Shown: positions 32,740 to 44,936 of the stretch, one piece after another | Position numbering within the stretch: position 1 is the first letter of the stretch | Layout: each line of letters begins with the position of its first letter | Assembly (NCBI GenBank): GCA_025174535.1 | Contig: JALBUN010000015.1 | Span: 308,501 to 372,500, forward strand | Origin: Cantharellus purpuraceus | Taxonomy: Eukaryota > Basidiomycota > Agaricomycetes > Cantharellales > Hydnaceae | Direction of reading: 5' to 3' | Length of the DNA stretch: 64,000 bases | The notes under the pieces: generated by a model | What the model saw: the letters and a program-made list of their open reading frames with translations, nothing else | Database searches by the model: none | Told to the model about the DNA's origin: nothing | Made by a program: the position numbers and the translations under genes

Positions 32740-35244
32740 ATGGAATCCAATGACCCTATGAGTTCGCCCACAAACAGAATCGCCACCGTATTGCGTGCAA
32801 AACGAGATGCCGCATCCGCACAGCTGCCAGATCTTGGTCTGGGAGGCAACAAATCCACCTTTTCCTTCTCTCACCCTTCCTCAGTCAACCATAGACCAGC
32901 AGCCACTCGCACTAGCAATGGTATTCGTGGCACCACAAATGCTAATGGGGAGGTAGACCCCGCAGATGCAGCGCCGCACACGGAGTCGGCCGCGCGGATC
33001 AGACAAAAGGCACAGGCCTTTTCCTCGCAAATGGAGAAAGCCTCCCTAGAGCGTCGTTTGCTCGCTGCAGAGGCGGAGAAGAAAGAGCTTGAGATTCGGA
33101 TAACGCAAAAGGAGCGGCTGGTGGCAAAGTTGGAGAGTGATCGAAGGTGGCTGGCGGATAGGGAGAAGGAGGAGAGGGAGGAGAAGGAGGAGGAGAGGAA
33201 GGAGCGGGAAGAGGAAAAGGTGCGTTCTCATACTGGAATATTCCAGATAATTGTATATCAATGATAATAATTCTTCACAGCGAACCACCGCAGCGACCAT
33301 CCGCAACCTCCGCATCGAACTTTCCACCCTACGGGACGAGCTCGCTGATCTCCAAGAGGCCCACTCCACCCTCAAACGTACCACATCCCACACCATCAAT
33401 TCCCAGAAATCACATGTCCTCGAACTCACACGACAAGCCGCCGTGTTCGAGGAAGAACTCACCACCGCGCGGCATCTCTCAGACGAGCACGAGCGCAACG
33501 CACAGGCTCTACGCGCACAGCTTGAGACGCTGACCATCGGGAAGGATGCGATGGGTGCGGAGGAAGGTTCCGATGACGCTGCAAGTTGGCGGGTCGTCCG
33601 GGATGAGCTGCACCGCCAAGTTTCGCACATGCGCGCCCTCGAGACAACGAACACACAGCTCATGGGCGAGCTGGCCTCCCTTAAAGAGCGACACACCAGT
33701 ATCGAGGTGCTGCGCGAGGAGAAGCGGGATTTGGAGCGCAAGGCCCGGGCGGCGGAGGAGTTGAGGGAGCGCGTGGCGGTTCTGGAGGCTGAGGTAGAGG
33801 CGGGGAGGGTGGAGCGGGAGCAGTGGGCGCTGATGCAGCAGCGGGGGGACGTGGGTGGTGCGGGTACGGGTACGGGTGTGGGGGCTCCGCCACCGAGTGT
33901 GAGCGTGAGTCAAGATTTGGCAGAGTTGAGATTGCGGAATGCGTTGCTCCAAGAGGAGCATGGTGCAGTGGCGGCGGCTCTGCGGCGGCGGGAGGCGGAG
34001 CTGGAGGGTACGACGAGAAGGGGCGAGGAGGCTGTGGAGCGTGTGGCGCTGTTGGAGAGTGACTTGAAAGAGTTGAGGCATCATGGCATGAGACGGGATG
34101 GGAGGCTACAGTTGGCAGAGAGGGAGGTGGGGTTTTTGAAGGCGCTTGTGGAAAGCTACAATGCGGAAGAGCCTGCTACGGCTTCTGAGCAGGAGGAGGC
34201 GAGGCTGAAAAGGATTCAGAATTTGGAGGAGGTGGTTGAGAAGCTTAAAGGTGACAACGATCAGTTGGAGCGAGAGGTGCTTGCGCTCGGGGGTGGGATG
34301 AGGCAGGGGTCGAGCTGGACCGAGTTGATGCAGTCATTTGAAGAGGAACAGGCGCGACGAAAGGCGTTAGAGCAAGGTATATTACCAAACTCCATTGGTT
34401 CAGCCTCGTACCATCCCCTCATCGCTATTTCCCAGAAATTACGGAAGCACAAACTGTCAACACCAAAACCCTGGAGAAAGTTGAGGAACTGGAACAAACT
34501 CTCTTCGAGCTCCGCGGCGACATTGCATCGGGTGCCCAGGTACCGTACAATGTGCGTGTGTTATCCCTGCGTGATAACCCTGCGCAAAATTGGACGGATC
34601 TGCGGCAAGAGGTGATGGATCGTCTGAGGAATGAGAATGCGGCGCTGTTGCGGAGGCTGGAAGAGCTTGAGGCAGCAGGGGGTGGACAGGCAAGTGGAGA
34701 AATGGTTGGGGAGTCAGCTTCTGGTGGAGGCCATCTTGTGCCACGCGAGAGCTGGGAGAAGGAGCACAAGGAAAAGTGTGATTTGGAAGAAGTCGTGAAA
34801 CAGAAGGAGAAGCGGTTGTTAAGACTGCAGCAGGCATGTTTGCATCATGGTTTACATCGGTTGCTCTATGCTAATGTTTACCCATCGCCTACTTCTTGTA
34901 TACAGGTTTTCAGTAGCAAAGCCCAAGAATTCAAAGACACAATGTCCTCCATCCTCGGGTTCAAAGTCCACTTTTTCGCCAACGGCCAAGTCAAGGTGAC
35001 TTCCCAGTACGACCTCAACACCTCCTTTGTGTTCCAGCCGACCTCGAAGAAAGAGGACGACGACGAAGGGACACGGATGCAACTTGTGGGCGCGGGGGAC
35101 TCGAGTTTGCCGGATTTAGCGAGGACAGTGGATTATTGGGTGAAGCAGCGGATGTGTATACCGGGTTTGATGGCGAGTGTGACGTTGGAGTGTTATGACA
35201 AGACAAGGAGGGGGCAGGCGCAGGCGTGGAAGGTGTCGGCTTGA
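32740..35244 (+). CDS. MAD1: Spindle assembly checkpoint protein MAD1
   Basis: Four exons: 32740-33219, 33281-34376, 34436-34833 and 34906-35244 (2313 nt, 770 aa). A low-complexity N-terminus (1-85) leads into a very long coiled coil (about 90-560). The Mad2-interacting motif RVLSLRDNP is at 566-574. The Bub1-contacting motif region EKRLLRLQQ is at 650-658. Residues 659-770 form the Mad1 C-terminal RWD-like domain (FKVHFFANGQVKVTSQYDL, then MQLVGAGDSS). MAD1 holds MAD2 at unattached kinetochores and at nuclear pores to delay anaphase. The third intron uses a GC donor (CAG|GCATGT); its 72 bases are stop-free, so a 794-residue readthrough form is the alternative. The gene is intact, whereas its fragments at 5809, 46745 and 54131 are not. 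Confidence 0.9.
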
Positions 35245-35489
35245 CGTAGTGAAGACGTGCTGCGAGATGATTTTTTTTTTTTGGTTAGGGTGAGGTGAGG
35301 ACAGCTGTAGAATCCAGGATGGGTATTGGTTGCTCAAGGCAGAAGTGTGATTCTCCCCCTTCTTTCCTTAAGACAAACTTTACTTGGATTTTCGGTGAAA
35401 CAGTCCGCTGCGAGTCTTTTTCACCGTCTGGTTGGAGTCTTGTGCCTGCAGCAGGGATTGAGCATAGGTTTCAGACATCATCGTTTACT

Positions 35490-36083
35490 TCACGAGAAGA
35501 GAGTTCTCACTTTCAGTAGGGGTGACGAAGACCTTGAGCCTGGACTGCTGTTTGCTTTGCCAACCGTCGATGCCTCAAATGCCTTCACTAATTTCCTGGA
35601 GCAGAACTGTCAGCATCCAAGGTTCCGCAACGACCGCCAACTATAACCGCAACCCACCTTTGCGTTGCGTCCACATAATCCTCACGATTGAATCGCTTCT
35701 GCGTATGCACAGCAACGCCCTGAGACGAGACATCATACCCCTTTGACTTGAGCTTCTCCTTCGTCGTCGAGGTGAACTCTGAGAATTTGTTCACGAAGAA
35801 CAGTATGATGGCTGAACCGGGTGTGAACCAATCGTTAATGACGCGTTATCGTTCGCGCTCGCGTTACGTATCAACGGTTCTGATGACGCACCAACTGTAC
35901 CGCCGATAATGAGAAATGTCTGCACAAGTGTAAGTCGCAATTACGATGGCTTGGGAGTGACTGAGACACAGATGACACGTACCGTTGTTAGATATATGAC
36001 ATCAAGACTGGAATTTGAGATCGACGTTCGAAAGTCAAAATAACAGATACGAGTATATACGAAGCAACTTACGTCCCAGCCAT
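35490..36083 (-). CDS. Small single-pass membrane protein, function unknown
   Basis: Five small exons on the minus strand: 36083-36073, 36007-35983, 35919-35892, 35811-35658 and 35595-35490 (324 nt, 107 aa). The product starts MAGTLDVIYLTTTFL, continues IIGGTVAIILFFVNKF as one hydrophobic helix, then has a charged tail (KEKLKSKGYDVSSQGVAVHT) ending in a Ser-rich stretch. Frames join without stops at consensus donors (GTAAGT, GTACGT, GTGCGT, GTGGGT). It is convergent with MAD1, 245 bp away. I do not recognise the family. A further intron at the GTGAGA near 35510 could alter the last few residues. Confidence 0.6.
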
Positions 36084-37322
36084 TAGGGCAGAAAGAAGAA
36101 TACAAGAGTTATATAGGTGTGTGATCACGGACAAAGATTACAGATACAAATGGATGCTAGTGTTGCGCTGATGGCCGGTGGGATCTGCATTAGTCATCAA
36201 TGTGGCAGTATTTGTCGTTGCTATATGTGGGCGATAGGATTCATGGAGACGTACGTCGTACAGTCCCATCATGACAAGTGGGGATTATTGACAGCGGTAG
36301 ATGAGATATCGGATGCGTCCTATTCTTGGGTAGGAAGATGCGAAGTATGTATACTATGAGTCACCAGGTGTCTGAAATCATCACGATATGAAAAAAAAAA
36401 AATCCCTAGGTTACTCATTGTTATTTCTCAAGCATATAAATAGCCATGAATGTTTAATGAGTTATTTACCAGTGTTAGTAAATTTTACAAGAAAATAGAG
36501 CCAGTTAGCATGGTCCGGCAGGCTTAATTACATGCATGAGGGCATGTCCTGGGAGATATACGCCCTAATCTTCATATCCCTTCTTCAGGACCGATTTTTT
36601 TGTGTAAAGAATTAAAATAATTACAGCTCTCAACAATTTTTCCAAGACCCTTCCAAACTTGGAACAAATTTAGGGCTTCGGAGGGTGTCATGCAGCATAC
36701 AGTCGGAAAAACCTTCCAATACCTGGTGTTCGTGCTTTCTCCCAGCGCCATTTGCAAGCTCTGGTCCGTTCAGTGAGAAATTTCTTAGAAGAAAAGGTGA
36801 ATAAGTAAGCTACTATTCTGTCAAGAAACTGAGGGGTTTGATCCATTTTTCATAGCCCTACAGATCAAATATCGCCGATTTTTGAATACCTGGTGACTCA
36901 TAGTATATCATATTCTACAAGTCTGCGCGCTGGTATACAATACTCTATGCATAGCTTGTGTGTCATGGTCTAGCAAAGCAGCCTTTGACATGTCATAGCA
37001 AGACGCATTTCCCCTGCATCAAATCTACTTGAAGGCATGTCACGTTCTAAAAGTATATATTATGCCGTGCGGGCGTAGTAAGTATCCGGAGGTGAAGACA
37101 TGCATGAGCCACCACATGACAACGAGAGTATTGACGGTGTTGATTTAAAACCCCCCAAAAAGGTCCACAGTGTAAGCATCCGCACGAGTACGGGAACTAG
37201 ATAGTCACATGAAAACGAAGGAATAAGAAAAGGGGTCAAAAATAAGAGTACTATTGTAACAATGTTGGTAATTTAAATGAATCCCCAAGAAAATGTCCTC
37301 AGTATGCGCGAGAGTATTGTCC
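36084..37322. other. Intergenic stretch, no gene recognised
   Basis: AT-rich, with short frames only. The two-fold TCACCAGGT/ACCTGGTGACTCATAGTATA match at about 36355-36371 and 36888-36905 forms an imperfect inverted pair about 530 bp apart, which might be the ends of a small non-autonomous element. I see no coding exon. Confidence 0.35.
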
Positions 37323-38997
37323 CTACGTTACCGAAAGCACCAGCACAAGACCAATGAAGACCATGAACCAGGTAGTGCCGCCGCTCATTGCGTGTCTTTG
37401 GGCAGCGTTCACGCCGGGTGAGCCTATGGCAACCCAATCCTGCCAGGCGGCTTGCATCTCTACGATAAATGCCTGACCCTCAGGTGATTGTGCACCGCTG
37501 GAAGTCCAGTCTTCGGGGTTGACCACCGGTGTGAGCCAACCACTAGAGTCCAACTGTTGGGATGTTTTTAGAAGTCGTAGAAAACGGGACCAGGACAACT
37601 CACATGAGTGCCATCGCTGAGTGCTTTCCGGCTTTTCTCGGCATTGGGAAGATTACGGTACGTTCGGGTGAGCACTGCGAGACGGTAGGTCGCCGCTGCC
37701 ACTAGAGCCGTACTAGAGCAGTCGTTGAAAGTACTCGTATTATCGGCATAATTGTGAAAGATGTGGCTATCGGTCTATATAAATAGCGAGACTGAGTGTC
37801 CGCCTTAGAATAATATTTAGAAGACTCACACTGAAACTGTACATTCCGTCTAAAATCTCTGCTGCCCAGTTTTGCAAGTCTGTTTGCTCGGATTGGAATT
37901 GATGAGCAAAGTTAGAATGTTTGATAGTTGCAAGGACTCGTAGAATGCCTGATGCTGCCCAGCCGTTCCCTGCAGAACATATGTCTGATCAGTAAACATG
38001 ATCATGTAGACACTGCAACACAAGAATTCGCTGAACCTGTGGACCAATGCCCATAGTCCGTTCCCGTTCCCAATGTGATGTGGATCCAAATATTATGTGC
38101 ACTTGAGTCTCGCAAGTAATTACGATATAACTTGATCTGGTTGTATGACTCCGAGATCAGGCTTTGATTTTGGGTTATGACGCCATAGTATGCCAGAAAA
38201 GGGGGCGCCATATATACAAAGTCACTCCTAAAGATGAACTTTGCAACATCATTGAAAGTAACATTTGCAATGACTTACCATAGCTGCACCTGAGACACCC
38301 TATGGCTAATGGCTCCATCACCCGTCCTTGGCACTAAAGTTAATAAATATTCTAGCTGGCTGGTCGCTGCTTCCTCATAACTTGGCGCAGTGACATTCGT
38401 GAGGGTCGTATTCACCACTCGAAGTGACTCTATTGGAATGGTCGAATTTGTGATGATAGTCGAATTTGTTGCTGTGCCGTTCACCGCAGTGGCATTTGGC
38501 GCAGGTGCAACTGGTTGAGGGGCATTGGTCCAATTGGCAAGAAGGACGGCGATACCGATACTGGCAGGATCGCCTGCAGCACCGTCTTTAGAAACAAGCG
38601 GCTGGGGAGTAGTGTTATTCGCTAATAGAGAGACAGTGTTTCTGGCAATAGATACGACGTCCATTAAATTATTAGGGAGTGACGATGAAGAAGGTGCAGA
38701 AGTCGGCGGTGGAAGAGTTGTGTTGGAAAATACAGAGTAAAAGGGTGAATTGAGTTCTAGAAGGGCTTGGGCACGTGTGCCGAGTTCCCAGCTACGTGAA
38801 GATTAATGTGTGTATGTTGTATGGGAATAGCGAGGTATATGTAGGAGATGACGTCCTTACCTGTGTATTGCACCCCCTGCTAAACGCGCTACAACTAACT
38901 GAAGTTGATTGCTTGATATGTTCTGCGCGAAAGTCCATGGGATGATTGATAACCCAAAGGCCACGGTCACTAATAGCTCCATAGTAAGCCAGGTCAT
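37323..38997 (-). CDS. Secreted six-hairpin glycosidase-like protein (GH88/GH105-like)
   Basis: Six exons: 38997-38861, 38791-38279, 38227-38037, 37969-37830, 37774-37604 and 37553-37323 (1383 nt, 460 aa). A signal peptide is clear (MTWLTMELLVTVAFGLSIIP WTFAQ). An Asn/Thr-rich insert with many NxT/NxS sites follows (about 90-170). The (alpha/alpha)6-barrel part reads MAPPFLAYYGVITQNQSLIS, GHWSTGNGWAASGIL (GNGW at 281-284) and HIFHNYADNTSTFNDCSSTA. The C-terminus SGGTTWFMVFIGLVLVLSVT is hydrophobic and looks like a GPI-attachment signal or a membrane anchor. Relatives include unsaturated uronyl hydrolases acting on cell-wall polysaccharide; the substrate is not shown. The intron-3 donor GTTCAG is weak but the frame needs it. 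Confidence 0.8.
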
Positions 38998-40250
38998 AGT
39001 CACAACAAACCCGAGGCGTTCTGCCTCTTAATGAGTTTCCCAGCAGTCCGCGTGAGGTCCTGGCGCAGTAGATGTTGGAGAGGCAAACCTAACATGTCAT
39101 AGTAGACGCCAGGTGCCATCGGCACAGCAGCGAGCCGTTTGGGAATCTAGATCAATTTCACACGGTACCTTGGACTTGATAATTAGAAGCCGAAACTGAA
39201 CGCACCAAAATAGATATTCAAGCTGGAAATATTTCCCAAAAATTAAGATAGGTTTCAGTCCTAAATGCATGAGGAAAAAATGCCCTCTAGACTCGCTCAG
39301 GAGCCACTCAGAATCATAGTCACGTGATAACTAGAGGCGACCCTAGCCTTGCCCTAGTCAACTCTATATTTGGCTTCTTCACTCAATGCCCATCCCCTTC
39401 TGTCAGACACGCCAAATCGCCACTATCAGTTTCTGGTCATATTGCGCAGGGGTTCAGATCAGCAGCAGATTCGGAGGAGTACAACGGCGAACCTATCCTT
39501 GACCAGTCAGTTGATGACCCATGGAGCACTGGCGGGGAAACCGCTGTACATGATCGGGAAACACCCAGCGGATGCAGTAAACAGCGCAGTTGTGAGCAGG
39601 TGGGATGATGTTGGACTAGACAACGGCGCACAATGCCAAAGCATAACGCCACCCGCGCTAATAATATCGCCGAGCCATCCGGAGCGCCGAAATACTCCCT
39701 GCCGCGTCTGCGTCTTCGTCCCTCTTGCGGTAAGTGCCTCTCATTCTTCCCTTCTTCCTGTTGACGAAAAAAATAAAATACTTGGGAGGTCTACAATACC
39801 AGTGGAACATCAGATTTGAACAAAAGTCCGCGTGTTTTCACGGTCTGCTAGTTTTGATCAATCGACTAGTATTCGACGACGTCAATAGCTAGCACCGGCG
39901 TTGCCTATTTTCACATACGCTGGGGGATCGCAGATGCAGACAGGACGCCTCAATTGTGACGCAACTGGAATTACAAACTGTTGAGAAGGGATATGCTTCC
40001 TCACTTTTGTCACAACGAAAACCATGAAAGTCGACCAAAAGTCGACCACGACACGACATTTTTGTATACCTTCAATATCAAGTCAAAGTTAGATCATCGC
40101 GCTGCCTAGAATATCTAAAATGCTTGCTATTGATGCTATATTTTATGTTTCAGAGTGCATTCCACGATAAATGTACTGACGGAGCTGAATTAGGATATAG
40201 ACCTATCCAGGCATACATTTCTTCCACAATCCTGCCGATCAAAGTTTAGA
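38998..40250. other. Intergenic stretch, no gene supported
   Basis: A 149-codon frame (39370-39819, +) and an overlapping 94-codon frame have no similarity or splice continuity I recognise. TCACGTGA occurs at about 39321. Two AAAAGTCGACCA repeats sit at about 40035-40050. Confidence 0.35.
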
Positions 40251-40990
40251 CCTTCTGCCTCCAGCTCTCGGCAGGAGACACTAATCACAGTGTTATCCTC
40301 TGACGTGGCTCTTTGTCAATAGCCTGTTGGGGTAAATGCGGATTAAAGAAGCACATCAAATTCCACTTCGCGATTCATTCCTGGTGCATACCCACCGCTG
40401 CGGACGCATGGCTTACACCCCGCCCGCATAATTGTCATCTCTCAAACACACAGCAGTGCCGAATTCCACTAGCGGTTCAACAGCTATTATTTTCTCGGCT
40501 TGCGCGACAATATCTCCTGCGCGTGAATCTATGCTCTTCACCTTACTGTTCCGCACGTGCCCAGTCTGCAGGTCATGGGCGATGGTGCATAATGGATGTG
40601 GATGGAAGACTCGTTCAAGCGCAACGGGAGCACTTTTCAGCGATTCTGAAGATCGATACAGCGCATAAGGTCGCATTAATTAGGGATACTGTAAATGGAT
40701 TATAGTCAACGATCGTGTACGGGATGGTACGTGGTCCAATGAAAGATTTAATGCGCGACAGCCTCAAAATCAACGGCCAATAGTACTCTATGAATGACCA
40801 CCCGTTCCTTCCCACACCTACATACCATCCACGACTGTTTCCGATCGATGCTAAGCTTGGACATGGCCATCACGTGACTAGAGAAGCCTCTTCCTCACTT
40901 CCCATCGATGCTGGTCAGAGTCCCATTTCGTACGTCTTGATACTGGGATTATGATGGCCGGAATATGTTTTTAAGGGGACAGAGATGACT
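40250..40990. repeat. Dispersed 3'-flank block of the zinc-finger family (copy 2)
   Basis: About 740 bp similar in order and spacing to 52040-52800 and 60190-60900. Shared landmarks are CAGCTCTCGG, TGACGTGGC near 40303, GTGCCGAATTCCAC near 40455 and CCATCACGTGACTAGAGAAG near 40868. In each place it precedes (on the plus strand) the stop-codon end of a minus-strand zinc-finger family member. No protein I recognise is encoded. Confidence 0.65.
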
Positions 40991-41081
40991 TCCTTTGCTA
41001 TCGACGCCCTAGTACCCACCTCGACGATGAGGAGCAATGGCAGCGTCCCAGAGAGGACACGCATACGTGATCGCAACCCAT

Positions 41082-42020
41082 CTAAAGACTCGAAACTGGC
41101 TCTGAAATTCTAGTATCGCACTCAATTGTCGAGGATATCTTGGACGATGCGCCAGTGACTAGTCTCCAGCTCTTGCCATCACTGGGAGGCGAGTTCAGGA
41201 GCACAAGGATGCATGGCCCTACAATTTGCCGGTGCATGATGTTGTCTCTCATCTTGACGTAACTTCCGGCAGCTGGGAAACGCCAAGCGTATTCCTCTGC
41301 GCGTTGCACTCTCCTTAGTGCGCATTTCTTGTCTTCAGCTGCCAGACATGCATCCTTTTGAGCTCCACCCGATGTACATGTTGAAAATGTGATTTTCGAA
41401 GACAACCATGTTTTGCAATGGTACTTGCATGCTGCGCCATGCTCATTGCTCAACATGTAGTATCGAAACACTTCAGTAACGGTGGACAGACTTCGACAAT
41501 GGTACTGGGACCATGAAGACTGTGTGCCATGGTGTACGTTGTCGTTGTGTGCTCTGCTGACGCCGGAGGAACGTTGTTCTTCCACCCAGTGTTCGGAAAT
41601 TGTCAGGGTGGACTGCGCTGCAGTGGCAGCAGGCCCATACTGACATTCCTTTCGTTGAGTTATGGTCCAATCGAAATGTCTAGTTGCCGTCAAAACTTTA
41701 TCAAGGGCATTGGAATACCAATCATCTATTACTGGCATTGATAACTAGCTAATCTGGCACTGGATTACAGCATAGCCTCTGCGGGTCCCATGGGATTGCT
41801 AGGGATTGGCCGGGGTGGATTCGGCGCCGGTGCATGGGAGACCAAGGCCTTCACCCCGACCTAGTATATCCTGTGGTTGGAATGAGCCCCAAGAAGCCAT
41901 GCATTGAAGATCCCGGGCTCTTGCCAGCCTTGAAGGACCTCCCTCAATGTCGCTCTACGTGTGGTAGAGTAGTGTGCCTGGCAGTGAAGATGACCATGCA
42001 TTCCGCCTCGGGCATCTAAT
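41082..42020 (-). pseudogene. Zinc-finger family, decayed copy 2
   Basis: The last-exon region is traceable (41738-41082) and includes RRVQRAEEYAWRFPAAGSYV. The two cysteines of the second finger are replaced by Phe and Ser, and the first finger is scrambled by indels. Upstream, 41760-41990 matches the Pro-rich exon and the following intron of the intact copies, with stops. The 5' repeat exons are not recognisable. The gene is dead. Confidence 0.65.
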
Positions 42021-42418
42021 GGACTCGCGCTTGATCCTATCCCACTGCACGGCCTCCAAACCCCAATAACTGATGCTGTATTTTATGGTTCCATAGCCAG
42101 TCTATCGGACGTCTTATAGGATTGCAAACAGCAAAGGAACTCCACTGAGAGTTCGGTCTGGACTTCCCTAGGTGTATCTTTTGTCAGACGGTTTTCGCGC
42201 CACGAATGAAACTAGCCGGACTGATGATGGAAGCACGCACATAATCGCGTATAAACATGATAATAACAATGCTTCCCAATCAATGATTTAGGATTTGGAT
42301 CCACTTTCAAACTGGAGTTCGATCACCAATAACCCCGGGGGATTCCTTTGAAGCCCAGCTCCATGCATTTTTCTACCTCTTCTTTCCCATCTTCTCCCTG
42401 GAGTCCAAGGAACCCAAG

Positions 42419-43623
42419 CTAACCACAAATATTAGCCGCGATGGCTTCGTTCCCAACATAGAAGGCAACACGCTGTTTTCGGCTGTCAAGCATTTCTCGC
42501 ACCACTTCTTTCACTTGTCGCTCGGCACAACCCTCCTTCCTCCGCGTGGCACACTTATGAACCTTGGTGATCGTAGCGACATTTGGGGAGGTACTATCAA
42601 CCGTGGCTGTACGACCCCCATCGGTCTCGTAGACCCATGCTTGATGATCAAGTTCTGTCGTCTCCCGCATAGCTTCCTCAAGGGGGGGCGGGTAATAGAC
42701 TAACGTCTCCGAAAAGCCTTTACAGAGTTGCCCTATGGCGGGTATGTCACATTGGCTTCCTGGACGAATGTTATCACCTGGCAAAGGGGTACATTCCGTG
42801 AGCGTCTCCCTCGTTGCGCAGAGCAGTTTTTCGACATATAACGGTTTTGCAATCTGTGTCACACACGTGATCTGGAACCACTGTCTCGAAAGGCCATCGT
42901 CCGAGGGTCCAGATATTCTCGAGTGGTCTGTGATGATCGCCAGCTAGATCATAGGAATATAGGCTGCGGCCCAAAGGGACTCTCCATGCAGGGAAGTATG
43001 ATATCAAAAGACGAGGACTTCCCCTCGTATCGAGACCAACACGTCAGCCATAAATGGCCATCGGATGAACCCATCCTCGGTGTGTTTGGTGATACATATG
43101 GCGCATTGCACCTAACGTGGACATCAGGCATCGATGGTGACAGCCCTAGGTCCCCATCGACTTGGATGTCTTGCATGGCCTGCTCCAGGAATAGTCTCCG
43201 GAGAGCAAATGGCAATATGATAGTTGCAGCAGAGTCCCGTTTAGAAAGCGCGGGACAGGCAGCATTGAGGAAACCATTTGCGGTTTTATGGGTAAGAACC
43301 TGAATACTAATAGGTGTGTCGAGGAAGTCAAGGCAAAAAACCTTGCATCTCGCAAAGAGGTCTTCCTGGCCGTTATTCTGCAACAGGTCGTCCAGACTGT
43401 AACAGGTGTCATTTGGCTTGAAAATGAGTTTGAGAGCGGCGCTTTTCGAAACCACACGGGCGAGATGAGACGGCTCAGCAAGTGGATCGCACGATTTGAA
43501 GTCACTCTTTTTGGTGATGCAAAGGGGAAGGAATGCTGCCAACGGAAAGGGGATTATTTCATGGTTATACTGGTGGGGGATTCCAATCTTGCAGTTCATA
43601 GTCGCCAGGTGCGTTGGCTGCAC
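42419..43623 (-). pseudogene. Unrecognised gene or gene remnant with frame changes
   Basis: Three successive minus-strand frames overlap: 43623-42949 (224 codons), 43007-42774 and 42862-42419. The first contains LKLIFKPNDTCYSLDDLLQN and looks protein-like in composition. The switches between frames occur without good splice signals, so frameshifts are likely. I do not recognise the protein. Confidence 0.35.
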
Positions 43624-43679
43624 TTTGCTGCTGCATTCGTTTCACGAACTGCTCATGTAGTTTTGTAATTGACACTTGG

Positions 43680-44240
43680 GAGTATATTCTTCACCGCATG
43701 TTTCACACGAACAAAACACTTTACAAATATATTCATTCCGTGCACCACCGACTGCATATCCCCTATGCTCATAGTGCATTATACAGCCACCGTGTCGAAG
43801 GGGTTCTCCTCGATACACTTGGCACAGAAAATCACGGTCCGCCAGGCAATATTGCTCTTCGTTTCAACGTGAGCGTTCAAGTTGACGCTGTGGATCGTGA
43901 ATGCTGTCTTGTTGTGCCTGTGACAACTGTACTGGCCTGAGCCATCCTCGTCACTCAGCAGTCTCTGGTGTCCCTGGCAACGATAAAGAATGCTGGCACC
44001 GGTGGATTCAGCATTGAATGGCACGGTTACATTAAACAGGGTTACTACGCTGGAAACGGGGCCATGGAGACCGTATGCCACAGCTTACAGCTACCTTGCT
44101 TTCACCTGCCCTACTGAACGTTTGGACGGAGCCTCTTGGCGACTGTCAGGATGTAGCGCGCGGTTGTGGCGTTTTACCCATCCTGAGAACGGTGCTGTCA
44201 ACATAGGTTGCGCTGCTGTGGCGTTCCACGCAACGTGTTA
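43680..44240 (-). pseudogene. Distant relative of the zinc-finger family
   Basis: The minus strand reads ILYRCQGHQRLLSDEDGSGQ, then YSCHRHNKTAFTIHSVNLNA, which aligns in layout with the first finger of the family (Cys, Cys, His, His). The stretch CAKCIEENPFDTVAV stands where the second finger would be. The upstream block at 44200-44230 (rc of GCGCTGCTGTGGCGTTCCAC) matches the start of the last exon in the intact copies. Stops separate the two parts. It could be a decayed copy or a diverged gene with unseen introns. Confidence 0.45.
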
Positions 44241-44936
44241 ATCTCATTGTTTAGATCGTTTGGTCTTGACCTAACGATCTACATACGAACTGCCCAATTG
44301 CGTCTAGGATTCTCGCGATGTTTGGGATAGTAGTCACCTATTACTGGGGTAAAATACTAGCGAATTTTGTGCTAGTCTATTGTCCTGTCTCTGTGGATTC
44401 CGTCGAGACGCTGGGAGTCTTGGTACTTGGACAGGTCCTTGAGTTATGTGGCAACCGATGCATCAGCCTCACCCGACACGTTCTATTTCTACAGAAGCTG
44501 GCACCTCCAAAACCTCGGAGGAATCCTCTCGTCGCGCCGAGAGACAATCCGCGTCGCTTGACGTGCCTGTCCCGGGTAGGTCATTGACGGACACCTCTGA
44601 GTTCACAAGTGATGATACCACAAGTGAAGATGCGACCCTGAAGCATAGAATACCCTGGGCATCGTGGTTAAGACAAGTCGCGGTGGGAGCTTCCAGTGTA
44701 TCCTTAAAGGATGAGCCAGGAGGCGACGCATACCCTGGCAGCAGCAACAAGCTAAGCTCGGGCTAGCTTCTCTCGCGCGTTCTATAGCAATGTACATAAT
44801 AACGAGATGGTTATAGCGGTTACCTGACACCAGACTATTAGTAGAACTGGGTGGCCTGTTGGTTAAATTTCTAGTGTGCAATGAAAAGCCTTCAAACTCA
44901 TAATACATCTGTACTCCTCGCTTTACAACCAATGAT
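44241..44936. other. No gene supported; remnants of zinc-finger unit
   Basis: Positions 44260-44470 resemble the Pro-rich exon and intron region of the family in layout. A plus-strand frame (44446-44766, 106 codons) is Ser/Thr-rich (TSEFTSDDTTSEDATLKHRI) and a minus-strand frame overlaps it. Neither has a known domain, and I cannot choose between them. Confidence 0.3.

Noticed and set aside
33046..34084. Long minus-strand frames opposite MAD1 (for example 231 and 191 codons)
   Set aside because: They are produced by the GC-rich coiled-coil codons of MAD1 on the other strand; composition is Ser/Arg/Pro-rich without domains.
39370..39819. 149-codon frame as a possible gene
   Set aside because: No recognised motif, overlapping competing frame, and no splice or codon pattern to support it.
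44446..44766. Ser/Thr-rich 106-codon plus-strand frame as a gene
   Set aside because: It overlaps a minus-strand frame of similar length in a decayed zinc-finger unit, and nothing decides between them.
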